Assembly: GCA_039767595.1 (NCBI GenBank)
Contig: JBDNBY010000132.1
Coordinates: forward strand, 1-9,294
Length of the DNA: 9,294 bases
From: JBDNBY01 sp039767595
GTDB lineage: Bacteria; Pseudomonadota; Alphaproteobacteria; Rhodobacterales; Rhodobacteraceae
Direction of reading: 5' to 3'
Shown: positions 1-6,654 of the stretch, in pieces
Layout: each line of letters begins with the position of its first letter
How positions within the stretch are numbered: the stretch's first letter is position 1
Program-made: the position numbers and the translations under genes
Notes under the pieces: model-generated
The model's input: the letters and a program-made list of their open reading frames with translations, nothing else
Databases searched by the model: none
What the model was told of the DNA's origin: nothing

Positions 1-1
1 A

Positions 2-76
2 GACAACTTTGATGCGAACAATTTACCTACTCTGATGCGCAAAGTTTTAGACGTTGCGCAAACATTAAAAGGTTAA
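2..76 (+). CDS. 3' end of an unidentified upstream gene (partial)
   Basis: Reading frame 2 is open from the window edge to a TAA at 74-76. It encodes 24 residues that end in LMRKVLDVAQTLKG, which looks like an amphipathic C-terminal helix. The stop lies 6 bp before the AlkB start, a spacing typical of a co-transcribed neighbour. The last codons overlap an AAAAGG stretch (67-72) that could be the ribosome-binding site for alkB. The fragment is too short to assign a family, and an open frame of 24 codons can arise by chance, so this call rests mainly on spacing and the same-strand neighbour. Confidence 0.45.
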   Translation, partial: DNFDANNLPTLMRKVLDVAQTLKG

Positions 77-82
77 CCTCTT

Positions 83-1168
83 ATGATCCGGCGCGCCGCC
101 CCCTTTTGGATTTCAATCTTTACCCTCCTTATTACGGTTGGCGCGACGCTCATTGGGGGCTGGTGGGCTTTGGTGCCTCTTGTTGCAAATTATCATTTGG
201 CCTCGGTGGTGGATCGTTTGACGGGAGAGGCGGACACATCCCTTGATGAGAACACCCCGCGCGAGGCGCTTTGGGCCTATGATATAGTGCTCAAGCTGTG
301 GCCGGTGTTCCAAGTCGCACTGTTCATTTGGTTCTTTTGGTATGTGCCGCAGGCGGATCACTTGAGCCTTGCTGCCAAGGTTATGTTGGCCTTTGGGCTG
401 GCCGGAAATTTTGGATTGGTCGGCATCACCTATGCGCATGAATTGATGCATCGGCGCAATGCGTGGGACACATGGCGCGCTGATATTTTATTGGGCTGCG
501 TGGCATATGGCCCGTTTCGGACCGAGCATTTGCTCGGGCACCACATATTTGTTGCCACCCCCAAAGATCCGGTCACCGCCCGCTACAACGAAGGGTTTTG
601 GACGTTTTTCCCACGGGCCGTGCGTGGCACGTTTGCCTCAGCTTGGGAGATTGAGACCCGCAGGCTGACACGGCAGAATCGCCCTTGGTGGCACGGCAGT
701 AACCCCTTTTATCGCTATGCGGGCCTTGGCCTCTTGGCAATGGCGCTCAGCCTGACCTTGGGCGGATTTGAAGGGTTGGGATTGTGGGCAATTGCCGCCT
801 TTGGATCAATTCTATCGCTTGAGCTGACGAATTATATCGAACATTATGGCCTCGAGCGGCGCAAATTGCCCAATGGCAAATACGAACCGACGCGCCCCCA
901 TCACAGCTGGAATTGCGATTTAAAATTTAGCAATTGGCTTTTGATCAATCTACAGCGTCATTCCGATCACCACTTTAAACCCGAGCGGCCCTTTGCCGTG
1001 CTGCAAACCTACGATCCTGACACGGCGCCCGTGCTCCCTTATGGGTATACACGTTTGGGCATGATCGCCCTATGGCCGCGGCGGTGGCGCAAAGTGATGA
1101 ACCCGCAGGTGCGCGCGTGGCGCAAACAGTTCTACCCCGACGCCGCGCAGTGGCCGATTTGCGAATAG
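83..1168 (+). CDS. alkB: AlkB-type alkane 1-monooxygenase
   Basis: This is a predicted integral-membrane non-haem di-iron hydroxylase. The family oxidises the terminal methyl of medium or long n-alkanes to 1-alkanols, taking electrons from rubredoxin. All histidine boxes are visible: HELMHRR at residues 119-125, EHLLGHH at 148-154 and LQRHSDHH at 290-297. The AlkB-typical NYIEHYGL (250-257) is also present and separates it from ordinary fatty-acid desaturases. Hydrophobic segments appear near residues 8-38, 70-87, 97-118, 135-143 and 211-245, as expected for a multi-pass protein. At 361 residues it is slightly shorter than the roughly 400 of the Pseudomonas enzyme, with no motif missing. A purine-rich AAAAGG about 10 nt upstream supports the ATG at 83. 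No rubredoxin or rubredoxin reductase gene lies in the window, so electron donors must come from elsewhere. A different hydrophobic substrate is possible, because related enzymes such as XylM share the histidine boxes. Confidence 0.92.
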   Translation: MIRRAAPFWISIFTLLITVGATLIGGWWALVPLVANYHLASVVDRLTGEADTSLDENTPREALWAYDIVLKLWPVFQVALFIWFFWYVPQADHLSLAAKVMLAFGLAGNFGLVGITYAHELMHRRNAWDTWRADILLGCVAYGPFRTEHLLGHHIFVATPKDPVTARYNEGFWTFFPRAVRGTFASAWEIETRRLTRQNRPWWHGSNPFYRYAGLGLLAMALSLTLGGFEGLGLWAIAAFGSILSLELTNYIEHYGLERRKLPNGKYEPTRPHHSWNCDLKFSNWLLINLQRHSDHHFKPERPFAVLQTYDPDTAPVLPYGYTRLGMIALWPRRWRKVMNPQVRAWRKQFYPDAAQWPICE

Positions 1169-1170
1169 AG

Positions 1171-2493
1171 TTACCCTTGTCGACAAGGCGCCTCAATCGC
1201 GGCCGCGATATTAAGTAGCGCACGATCATGATGCGGCGGCGCCAAGGCCATGACCCCGCAGCTGGGCGTCGCACTGGGCAGAGTAATCGCACAGGCCCCA
1301 AGCAAATTGCCCACGCGCGTATTGCGCAACGTCATCAAATTTGCCCGCACGTAATAGGCGCTCTCTTCTTCAAGGCGGCGCTGCTTGGGCGGTAAAATTG
1401 GCACTGTTGGCAAGAGCACCGCATCATATCCGCGCAGATCCTGCCAAATCTGTGTGCGCAGCTGCTCCAACTCGCGCCAGGCCGCGACGTATGCGGGCGC
1501 ATCAAATTGCGCCCCTTGGCGAAACCGCTCGAGGATCGGGGGATACATCGCGTCTGGCGCGGCCTCAATCGCATCGCGCCATAGGCCATACGCCTCGCTC
1601 GTATAGAGCACGGCAGACAGGCCCAGCATCTGCGACACCCGCTCATCCTCAACATGTTCAATGTGGTGACCCGCGGCACGGATCTGAGCGCAGGCGTGAT
1701 CAAAGGCCGCTTGCGGCGCAGCATCGCACTCTACAATCTCTGAGCAGGACAGCACAGCCAATCTCAACGCCCCGCAGGGCCGCGGCTGTTGCACAGATGT
1801 GTCCCCTTGCAACATTGAAAAAAGAGCCATCGCATCCTCTACCGTCCGGCAAATCGGGCCAACTGTATCGAATTTCGGCGCCAAAGGCACCACGCCGGTC
1901 AGCGGCAAAAGGTCATGCGTCGGCTTAAACCCGACCAAATCATTCCACGCCGATGGCACACGGATCGATCCCCCTGTATCGGATCCCACCGCCGCCGGCG
2001 CCAGACCGAAGGCCACAGAGGCCGCCGCCCCAGACGAGGATCCCCCGCTCACGGCCTCGGGGTCATTCACACAGGGCGACGTGGCCGTCATGGGATTAAG
2101 GCCCAGACCAGAAAAAGCCAGCTCAGACATATGCGTTTTACCCAAGGCCACCGCGCCCAACTGCGCTGTGCGGGCAACGACGATGGCGTCGTGTTCGGGC
2201 ACCCGCCCCTGCAAAAGCTTGGACCCCGCTTCGGTGCCATAGCCCGCAACATCAAAGAGATCCTTCCACGACAGGGGCACACCATCAAGGATATGCCGCC
2301 GTGTGCCCGCCCGCGCGCGGCGATCGGCCGCCTGCGCCTCGGCCATCGCACGCTCTGGGCACAGCCGCGCAAAAATCCGGTCCACGAGGGGATGGTCCTG
2401 CGCGCGATTGAGCATATCTTCAGTCAGCTGTGAGGGCGTCACCTCGCCCTTAGCGATGGCTTGGCCCAAGTGGCATGCGGATTTATCGCTCAT
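1171..2493 (-). CDS. Amidase-signature family hydrolase
   Basis: This 440-residue protein belongs to the amidase signature family, which hydrolyses carboxamide bonds with a Ser-cisSer-Lys triad. The triad is intact: Lys77 in SWKDLF, the cis-Ser152 in GGSSSG (150-155) and the nucleophile Ser176 in GSDTGGSIR (170-178). The 24-residue spacing between the two serines matches FAAH and malonamidase E2. There is no signal peptide, so it is probably cytoplasmic. A strong Shine-Dalgarno, AGGAGG (2501-2506 on the complement), sits 7 nt before the ATG and fixes the start. It is shorter than typical GatA (about 480-490) and has no gatB or gatC neighbour, so it is more likely a catabolic or biosynthetic amidase than the tRNA amidotransferase subunit. 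The substrate cannot be told from sequence. The gene converges with alkB and diverges from the UbiH-like gene, so it appears monocistronic. Confidence 0.9.
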   Translation of the reverse strand: MSDKSACHLGQAIAKGEVTPSQLTEDMLNRAQDHPLVDRIFARLCPERAMAEAQAADRRARAGTRRHILDGVPLSWKDLFDVAGYGTEAGSKLLQGRVPEHDAIVVARTAQLGAVALGKTHMSELAFSGLGLNPMTATSPCVNDPEAVSGGSSSGAAASVAFGLAPAAVGSDTGGSIRVPSAWNDLVGFKPTHDLLPLTGVVPLAPKFDTVGPICRTVEDAMALFSMLQGDTSVQQPRPCGALRLAVLSCSEIVECDAAPQAAFDHACAQIRAAGHHIEHVEDERVSQMLGLSAVLYTSEAYGLWRDAIEAAPDAMYPPILERFRQGAQFDAPAYVAAWRELEQLRTQIWQDLRGYDAVLLPTVPILPPKQRRLEEESAYYVRANLMTLRNTRVGNLLGACAITLPSATPSCGVMALAPPHHDRALLNIAAAIEAPCRQG

Positions 2494-2508
2494 GAACGGC
2501 CCTCCTTT

Positions 2509-2539
2509 TCCATTTTAAATGGACTTTCCCCAAGCTTGG
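2509..2539. promoter_or_regulatory. Two adjacent palindromes in the amidase/UbiH-like divergent region
   Basis: A dyad with 7-bp arms and a one-base centre (TCCATTT-T-AAATGGA) occupies 2509-2523. A perfect 10-bp palindrome, CCAAGCTTGG, occupies 2530-2539. Their centres are about 18 bp apart, close to two helical turns. Both lie in the only intergenic space available for the two divergent promoters. The first dyad borders the amidase Shine-Dalgarno and overlaps the upstream ATG at 2519. A role as regulator binding sites is inference; short palindromes also occur by chance. Confidence 0.35.
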
Positions 2540-2554
2540 CGCATATGTAAAGGC

Positions 2555-3727
2555 ATGATTGCGAAAACCGATATCTGCATTTCTGGCGCCGGCACTGTTG
2601 GGGCGAGCTTGGCCTTGGGGCTTGCACGCGCGGGCCTTCGGGTGGCGCTGTGCGACCCTGCCCTCACGCGCCCCGTCGCCGCGCCCTTTGACGGGGCGGC
2701 CTATGCAATCTCAATGGCCAGTCAAAACTTTCTATCTGGTTTGGGCGTGTGGCCCGAGATCGCCCCACAGGCGACAGAGATGCGCGAAATCGTCGTTGCC
2801 GATGGGCGTGTCGGTCAGCCCCCCTCATCGGAGATCCTCCGCTTTGATGCCACTGAGCTGGGACACAGCGCGATGGCCTCGATGGTTGAAGAGCGCGTTT
2901 TACATACCGTGTTGCGCGCCGCTTGTGCGCAGGCCGGCGTACAGATGATCCCCCATGCGATCGACGCGCATAAGCTGACCCCGTATGGATGGGATCTGAG
3001 CGCCGGCGACACGCAACTGAGCGCCCCGCTATGGGCCATCAGCGAGGGGCGCTATGGCACGACCGCGCGGCAGATTGGATTTGAATTCGCGTCCCATGAT
3101 TATGGGCAAAACGCCCTTGCCACATGTCTCAAGCTGACGCGCCCACACCATGGCGTCGCCTATCAATATTTCACGCCAAATGGGCCCTTTGCCCTCCTTC
3201 CACTCATGGACGATCACATTTCTATCGTCTGGAGTGAGCAGCGCAATCAAGCAGTTGCCTTGGCCGATCTCAGTGCAGCCGAGTTTGCCATCGCGCTCGA
3301 GCCTCGGATCACCCCGACCCTTGGCCCGTTTGAGATGGTCAGCACGGTGAAATCCTTTCCCCTGCGTATGGAATTGGTGCATGATATGTCTTTGCCGCGC
3401 GCCGTGATTTTGGGGGATGCCGCGCACCGTGTGCACCCAATTGCCGGTCAAGGCGTGAACCTTGGGCTGGGCGATGCGCGCGACTTGATCCAGACGCTCA
3501 CGCGCATCAAAACACTGGGTCAAGACATCGGTCAAAGCGATTTGATCACCGCATGGGCCCGCGCACGGCGCGGCGAAGTCACGACAATGGCCCAAGGGTT
3601 CACCGCCGTTAACACGCTCTTTTCCAATGATAATCCCATCTTGCGCGCGGCGCGCGGTATGGGCATTTCAGGAATGCGTCATCTTGCCCCGCTGCGCCGC
3701 GCGGCGATGCAACTGGCCGCGGGTTAG
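2555..3727 (+). CDS. UbiH/UbiF/COQ6-family FAD-dependent hydroxylase (ubiquinone biosynthesis)
   Basis: This is a flavoprotein monooxygenase of the UbiH/UbiF/UbiL/VisC/COQ6 family, which hydroxylates the ring of ubiquinone precursors using O2, FAD and NAD(P)H. The N terminus carries the Rossmann FAD-binding motif GAGTVG (residues 11-16) in ICISGAGTVGASLALGLARA. The C-terminal family signature GDAAHRVHPIAGQGVNLGLG starts at residue 287. The mid-protein DG motif, normally Asp-Gly, reads SEGRYG with Glu164. An in-frame ATG at 2519 would add 12 residues (MDFPQAWRICKG) that do not fit the family's N terminus, and it falls inside a palindrome. I therefore prefer 2555, giving 390 residues, although neither start has a good Shine-Dalgarno. 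Which ring position it hydroxylates cannot be decided. It converges with trm112, 12 bp apart. Confidence 0.85.
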   Translation: MIAKTDICISGAGTVGASLALGLARAGLRVALCDPALTRPVAAPFDGAAYAISMASQNFLSGLGVWPEIAPQATEMREIVVADGRVGQPPSSEILRFDATELGHSAMASMVEERVLHTVLRAACAQAGVQMIPHAIDAHKLTPYGWDLSAGDTQLSAPLWAISEGRYGTTARQIGFEFASHDYGQNALATCLKLTRPHHGVAYQYFTPNGPFALLPLMDDHISIVWSEQRNQAVALADLSAAEFAIALEPRITPTLGPFEMVSTVKSFPLRMELVHDMSLPRAVILGDAAHRVHPIAGQGVNLGLGDARDLIQTLTRIKTLGQDIGQSDLITAWARARRGEVTTMAQGFTAVNTLFSNDNPILRAARGMGISGMRHLAPLRRAAMQLAAG

Positions 3728-3739
3728 GGTATAGAGCTG

Positions 3740-3958
3740 CTACTCTTCTAAGGCGCGCGCCTCAGAGGCCAACATCACAGGGATCCCATTGCGAATAGGA
3801 AAGGCCATGTTGGCCGATTTTGACACAAGCTCTTGAGCCGCGGCGTCATATTCTAGGCGGCTATGACTAAAGGGGCAGACCAGAAAATCCAACATCCGCG
3901 GATCAAAGAGGTTTGCCGTGGCGGCGCTCTCATCGCGTGGGGCGGGGGACTGTGTCAT
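3740..3958 (-). CDS. Trm112 family protein
   Basis: This 72-residue protein resembles the Trm112/YcaR family. In eukaryotes and archaea these proteins bind and stabilise methyltransferases that act on tRNA, rRNA and release factors; bacterial roles are less defined. The family pattern is clear in FDPRMLDFLVCPFSHSRLEY followed by LVSKSANMAFPIRNGIPVML. E. coli YcaR has CPVC at the first zinc knuckle, whereas here it reads CPFS with a single cysteine, so classical zinc binding is unlikely. The first 17 residues are polar and could be a flexible extension. A purine-rich AGAAAGAG lies upstream of the ATG. It is the last gene of the minus-strand cluster, 18 bp after the LON-domain gene, and is probably co-transcribed with it. 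Confidence 0.85.
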   Translation of the reverse strand: MTQSPAPRDESAATANLFDPRMLDFLVCPFSHSRLEYDAAAQELVSKSANMAFPIRNGIPVMLASEARALEE

Positions 3959-3976
3959 GGCATCTCTTTCTATCGT

Positions 3977-4612
3977 CTATTGTAGAATATCGCCCGCATC
4001 ACCATCATGCATGGCATATTCCAACAGCGTGATCAGTGTCTCGCGGCGGGTGCGCAAACTGGGTGCTTCGATTAAAGCTTGTTTATCTTCTAAGCTCAGC
4101 TCGAGCAACATTGACAAAGAGTTGATCAACAGCTCATCGGCCGCCTCGCGCAATGTATCCCAATCCGCAGCAAGGCCGTTTTTATCAAAAAACCGGTTCA
4201 ATAGATCATAAAGCTTGGCGCGATCCATTTCGGGATCACTCTCTGCTGCGCCCAGATCCCCGCCAAAGCTATCCCACAGAACATCACAGCGCCGATATGG
4301 GGTAAAGCCGTCGATCTCTTGGGCCACACGAAACCGCGAGACCCCCGTCAGCGTGATCATATAGCGCCCGTCATCGGTTTCCGACAATTGGGTGATCCGG
4401 CCGGCACAGCCGATTTTTTGCAATCGGCCGTCTTCTTGGCCTGCTGGCTGCACCATCCCAATCAAACGGTGATCCGTTTTCATGGCATCATCGACCATCG
4501 CCAAATAGCGCGGTTCAAAAATATGCAGGGGCAAATGCGCCCGCGGCAAGACGATCGCCCCCGGCAAAGGGAAGATCGCAATCGCACTGGGGAAATCTCT
4601 AATCGGTATCAT
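3977..4612 (-). CDS. LON peptidase substrate-binding domain protein
   Basis: This 211-residue protein consists of the LON N-terminal substrate-binding domain without the AAA+ ATPase or protease parts of Lon. The diagnostic start is IAIFPLPGAIVLPRAHLPLH, then IFEPRYLAMVDDAM (about residues 12-45). CAGRITQLSETDDGRYMITL near residues 69-88 also matches the domain. The C-terminal half is helical and leucine-rich. Such stand-alone proteins are common in alphaproteobacteria and their function is not established; a role in recognising proteins for quality control is inferred from the domain. The ATG has no visible Shine-Dalgarno and overlaps the TGA of an 8-codon ORF (4609-4635) that begins 4 nt after the preceding cnoX-like stop, which could allow translational coupling. 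It lies between the cnoX-like gene (27 bp gap) and trm112 (18 bp gap). Confidence 0.9.
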   Translation of the reverse strand: MIPIRDFPSAIAIFPLPGAIVLPRAHLPLHIFEPRYLAMVDDAMKTDHRLIGMVQPAGQEDGRLQKIGCAGRITQLSETDDGRYMITLTGVSRFRVAQEIDGFTPYRRCDVLWDSFGGDLGAAESDPEMDRAKLYDLLNRFFDKNGLAADWDTLREAADELLINSLSMLLELSLEDKQALIEAPSLRTRRETLITLLEYAMHDGDAGDILQ

Positions 4613-4639
4613 AAAAACGAAACTAGCGTGCGCATCGCC

Positions 4640-5548
4640 TTAGGCAAAGATTAAAGAGCTAAGCTTACGACGACCACCAAGAACGACGGGATCATTGGCC
4701 GGCAAAGCGTTGAAAATTGTAAACAGATGTTCACGCATGGCGCCCTCGTTCCACTCGCGATCCATTTTGAACCCCTCGAGCAAAAGATCAACGGCGCGTT
4801 CATTTTCACCCGTGGCGTGCAAGGCCATCGCCAATTCGACGCGCGTGTCCATGTCTTGCGGGTTTTGCTCTAGGGTGTGTTCCAGCTCGGTGAGCGGGCC
4901 GGCCTGTGCCGCTTGGCGCGCGAGGGCGATTTGCGCATAGGCTTGTTCGATTTGGGGCGCCGATGAAATCTCGGCTGGCGCCCCATTGAGGACCGCCTCG
5001 GCCTGATCCACTTGGTCCAAGGCCAAATAACTGCGGGCTAAACCGCCAAAGGCCACGGCGTTTTGCGGATCTTCTTCTAAAATCGCGGCAAAGACTTCGG
5101 CGGCGTCACTGGCGGCACCGGCCTCAAGCATTTCCTCAGCAGAGGCAAGCGCCTCGTCCAAGCCGCCTGAGGCATCTCCACCCGCCGCTTCAATCGCCTT
5201 TTTGACAAACGCCTCAATTTCGGATTGGGGCAACGCGCCTTGAAACGCATCAACAGGCTGCCCTTTGAAAAAGGCATAAACCGTTGGGATTGATTGAACG
5301 CGCAATTGGCCAGCCAACATTTGGTTTTCGTCAACATTGACCTTGGCCATTTTGACCGCGCCATTGGCCGCCGTCACCGCCGCCTCGAGCATGGGCCCAA
5401 GCGTTTTGCACGGGCCGCACCACGGCGCCCAGAAATCGACGATCACAGGAACCGTTTGCGATGCCTCAACCACGTCTTGCATAAATGTCGCCTCGGATGT
5501 GTCAAACACTAGATCCGTTGCGGGGGCTGTTTGTCCTAATCCCAACAT
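4640..5548 (-). CDS. cnoX: CnoX/YbbN-like thioredoxin with TPR domain
   Basis: This 302-residue protein has two domains. The first is a thioredoxin fold (about residues 10-110) with the active site WCGPC (Cys44 and Cys47) and the cis-proline in SIPT (Pro88). The second, about residues 125-302, is made of helical tetratricopeptide-like repeats. This architecture matches CnoX (YbbN), a chaperedoxin that holds unfolding proteins and protects cysteines during oxidative stress, delivering clients to GroEL or DnaK. E. coli CnoX has a degenerate SQHC site, while both cysteines are present here, so disulfide reductase activity is plausible. There is no signal peptide, consistent with a cytoplasmic protein. 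A GAGGT Shine-Dalgarno sits just upstream of the ATG. It lies 64 bp downstream of xthA and 27 bp upstream of the LON-domain gene, most likely in one operon. Confidence 0.88.
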   Translation of the reverse strand: MLGLGQTAPATDLVFDTSEATFMQDVVEASQTVPVIVDFWAPWCGPCKTLGPMLEAAVTAANGAVKMAKVNVDENQMLAGQLRVQSIPTVYAFFKGQPVDAFQGALPQSEIEAFVKKAIEAAGGDASGGLDEALASAEEMLEAGAASDAAEVFAAILEEDPQNAVAFGGLARSYLALDQVDQAEAVLNGAPAEISSAPQIEQAYAQIALARQAAQAGPLTELEHTLEQNPQDMDTRVELAMALHATGENERAVDLLLEGFKMDREWNEGAMREHLFTIFNALPANDPVVLGGRRKLSSLIFA

Positions 5549-5612
5549 GGGTGACCTCTTTTATTCGTATTTTCTGTTACATGGGCGTTGACGCGCCCAA
5601 AGGCAAGGGCCC

Positions 5613-6413
5613 TTAGCCAATATCAAAACTAGCAAAGACAGGGGCGTGATCCGATGGTTTTTCCCAGCCGCGGGCGTCGCGTAAAATTCGGCTGCTGTGC
5701 GCTTTGGCGGCCAAATCGGGGGTGGCCCAAATATGATCCAACCGCCGGCCTTTGTCCGCCGCATCCCAATCGCGCGCGCGATAGGACCACCATGAATATA
5801 GCTGTCCCTCGGGGATATCTTGGCGGGTGACATCAATCCAATCCCCGGCCTGCATCACATCCGCCAACGCCGCGCACTCCACGGGAGTGTGTGAGACAAT
5901 TTTCAAGAGCTGTTTGTGATTCCAAACGTCATCTTCGCGCGGGGCGATATTAAGATCCCCGACCAACACGGCGTTTTGAGGCGTATGCGTGGCAAAATGA
6001 GCCTTCATCTCATCGAGATAATCTAGCTTTTGACCAAACTTTTCATTCTTTTCGCGATCCGGCACATCACCGCCTGCAGGGACATAGAAATTATGGATCG
6101 TCATGCCATTTTCAAGCTGCCCCGCCACATGGCGCGCATGGCCAAGGGCGGCGAAATCGAAACTCTCGACATGGGTTATTGGTGTTTGGGAAAAGATCGC
6201 GACACCGTTATAGCCCTTTTGACCTTCGGCCACCATGTGCCCATAGCCCAGCTGAGTGAACATATCGCGCGGGATAAGATCCACGGGACTTTTGCATTCT
6301 TGCAAGCATAGAACATCGGGGCCCTCATCTTGCATCAATTGCGCAACCAGATCAGCCCGCAGGCGAACTGAGTTGATATTCCATGTTGCCACTGTCACCG
6401 ATGTCGCTGTCAT
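5613..6413 (-). CDS. xthA: Exodeoxyribonuclease III (AP endonuclease)
   Basis: This is a 266-residue endonuclease/exonuclease/phosphatase-fold enzyme of the ExoIII family. It cleaves DNA 5' of abasic sites and removes blocked 3' ends during base-excision repair. Catalytic positions line up with E. coli ExoIII: Glu39 in CLQECK (E34), Asp153 and Asn155 in GDLNIAP (D151/N153), Asp226 in RRLDHIW (D229) and His256 in SDHAPV (H259). The start TWNINSVR (residues 10-17) is canonical. The length matches the family norm of about 260-270. The ATG gives nine extra residues before TWNINS and has only a weak purine stretch upstream, so an in-frame GTG a few codons in cannot be excluded. It is the first gene of the probable xthA-cnoX-LON-trm112 operon, since a terminator separates it from the upstream regulator gene. 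Confidence 0.95.
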   Translation of the reverse strand: MTATSVTVATWNINSVRLRADLVAQLMQDEGPDVLCLQECKSPVDLIPRDMFTQLGYGHMVAEGQKGYNGVAIFSQTPITHVESFDFAALGHARHVAGQLENGMTIHNFYVPAGGDVPDREKNEKFGQKLDYLDEMKAHFATHTPQNAVLVGDLNIAPREDDVWNHKQLLKIVSHTPVECAALADVMQAGDWIDVTRQDIPEGQLYSWWSYRARDWDAADKGRRLDHIWATPDLAAKAHSSRILRDARGWEKPSDHAPVFASFDIG

Positions 6414-6654
6414 TCTACCGTCCCATTTGGATGCCCCCTGCTAACATGCAGGCGGCGGCAAGGCCAGTCCTTGGACACACTTGCAAGACGACAAACATAT
6501 TGAGCAAGACAAAAAAAATGCCGGGCACAAGGCCCGGCCAGTCCAACAGGGAGGTCGCATCATAACCCCGATGCGCGAGGGAACTCATCTACAGTCAATA
6601 CACTTAAAGCAATTTACGTGCCATGCCGTCAACTCTAGAATGTATATGTTAACG
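6414..6654 (-). other. 241-bp intergenic region: regulator 3' UTR, terminator and xthA leader
   Basis: No convincing protein gene is present. On the minus strand it holds, in order, a 116-nt stretch after the response-regulator stop containing a 6-bp hairpin (CGCATC at 6556-6561 pairing with GATGCG at 6570-6575, 8-nt loop), then a strong intrinsic terminator, then about 97 bp that must include the xthA promoter. I could not pick a convincing -35/-10 pair for xthA. A 51-codon minus-strand ORF runs from about 6592 to the TAG at 6413-6415 straight through the terminator, and is judged spurious. Confidence 0.5.
6511..6538 (-). terminator. Rho-independent terminator downstream of the response-regulator gene
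   Basis: On the minus strand a perfect 7-bp GC stem (GCCGGGC, 6532-6538, with GCCCGGC, 6520-6526) and a 5-nt loop are followed, after one A, by eight consecutive T residues (complement of A 6511-6518). This is a textbook intrinsic terminator for transcription coming from the regulator gene and it insulates xthA. In the plus direction the hairpin has no T-tract behind it, so it is unidirectional. Confidence 0.92.

Noticed and set aside
70..79. AGGTTAACCT palindrome just before alkB as an operator
   Set aside because: It overlaps the stop codon of the upstream frame and the probable ribosome-binding region. A single 10-bp palindrome is weak evidence for an operator.
1341..1928. Plus-strand ORF of 195 codons opposite the amidase gene
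   Set aside because: Its translation is Arg/Ala/Pro-rich without any family motif and lies wholly antisense to a gene with an intact catalytic triad. It is a high-GC shadow frame.
1171..2493. Amidase as GatA of the tRNA amidotransferase
   Set aside because: It is shorter than GatA, and no gatB or gatC lies nearby, so the general amidase call is safer.
3029..3595. Minus-strand ORF of 188 codons opposite the UbiH-like gene
   Set aside because: It has no recognisable motif and is antisense to conserved flavoprotein signatures, so it is treated as a shadow.
5583..5598. GC hairpin (GGGCG/CGCCC) between xthA and the cnoX-like gene as a terminator
   Set aside because: The stem is only 5 bp and no T-tract follows on the minus strand, so it is unlikely to stop transcription within the operon.
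5605..5614. AAGGGCCCTT palindrome at the xthA stop
   Set aside because: It is a perfect palindrome with no loop bases and overlaps the coding end. It is short enough to be chance in GC-rich DNA.
6413..6592. 51-codon minus-strand ORF between the regulator and xthA
   Set aside because: It would read through the intrinsic terminator at 6511-6538, has no Shine-Dalgarno and resembles no known small protein.
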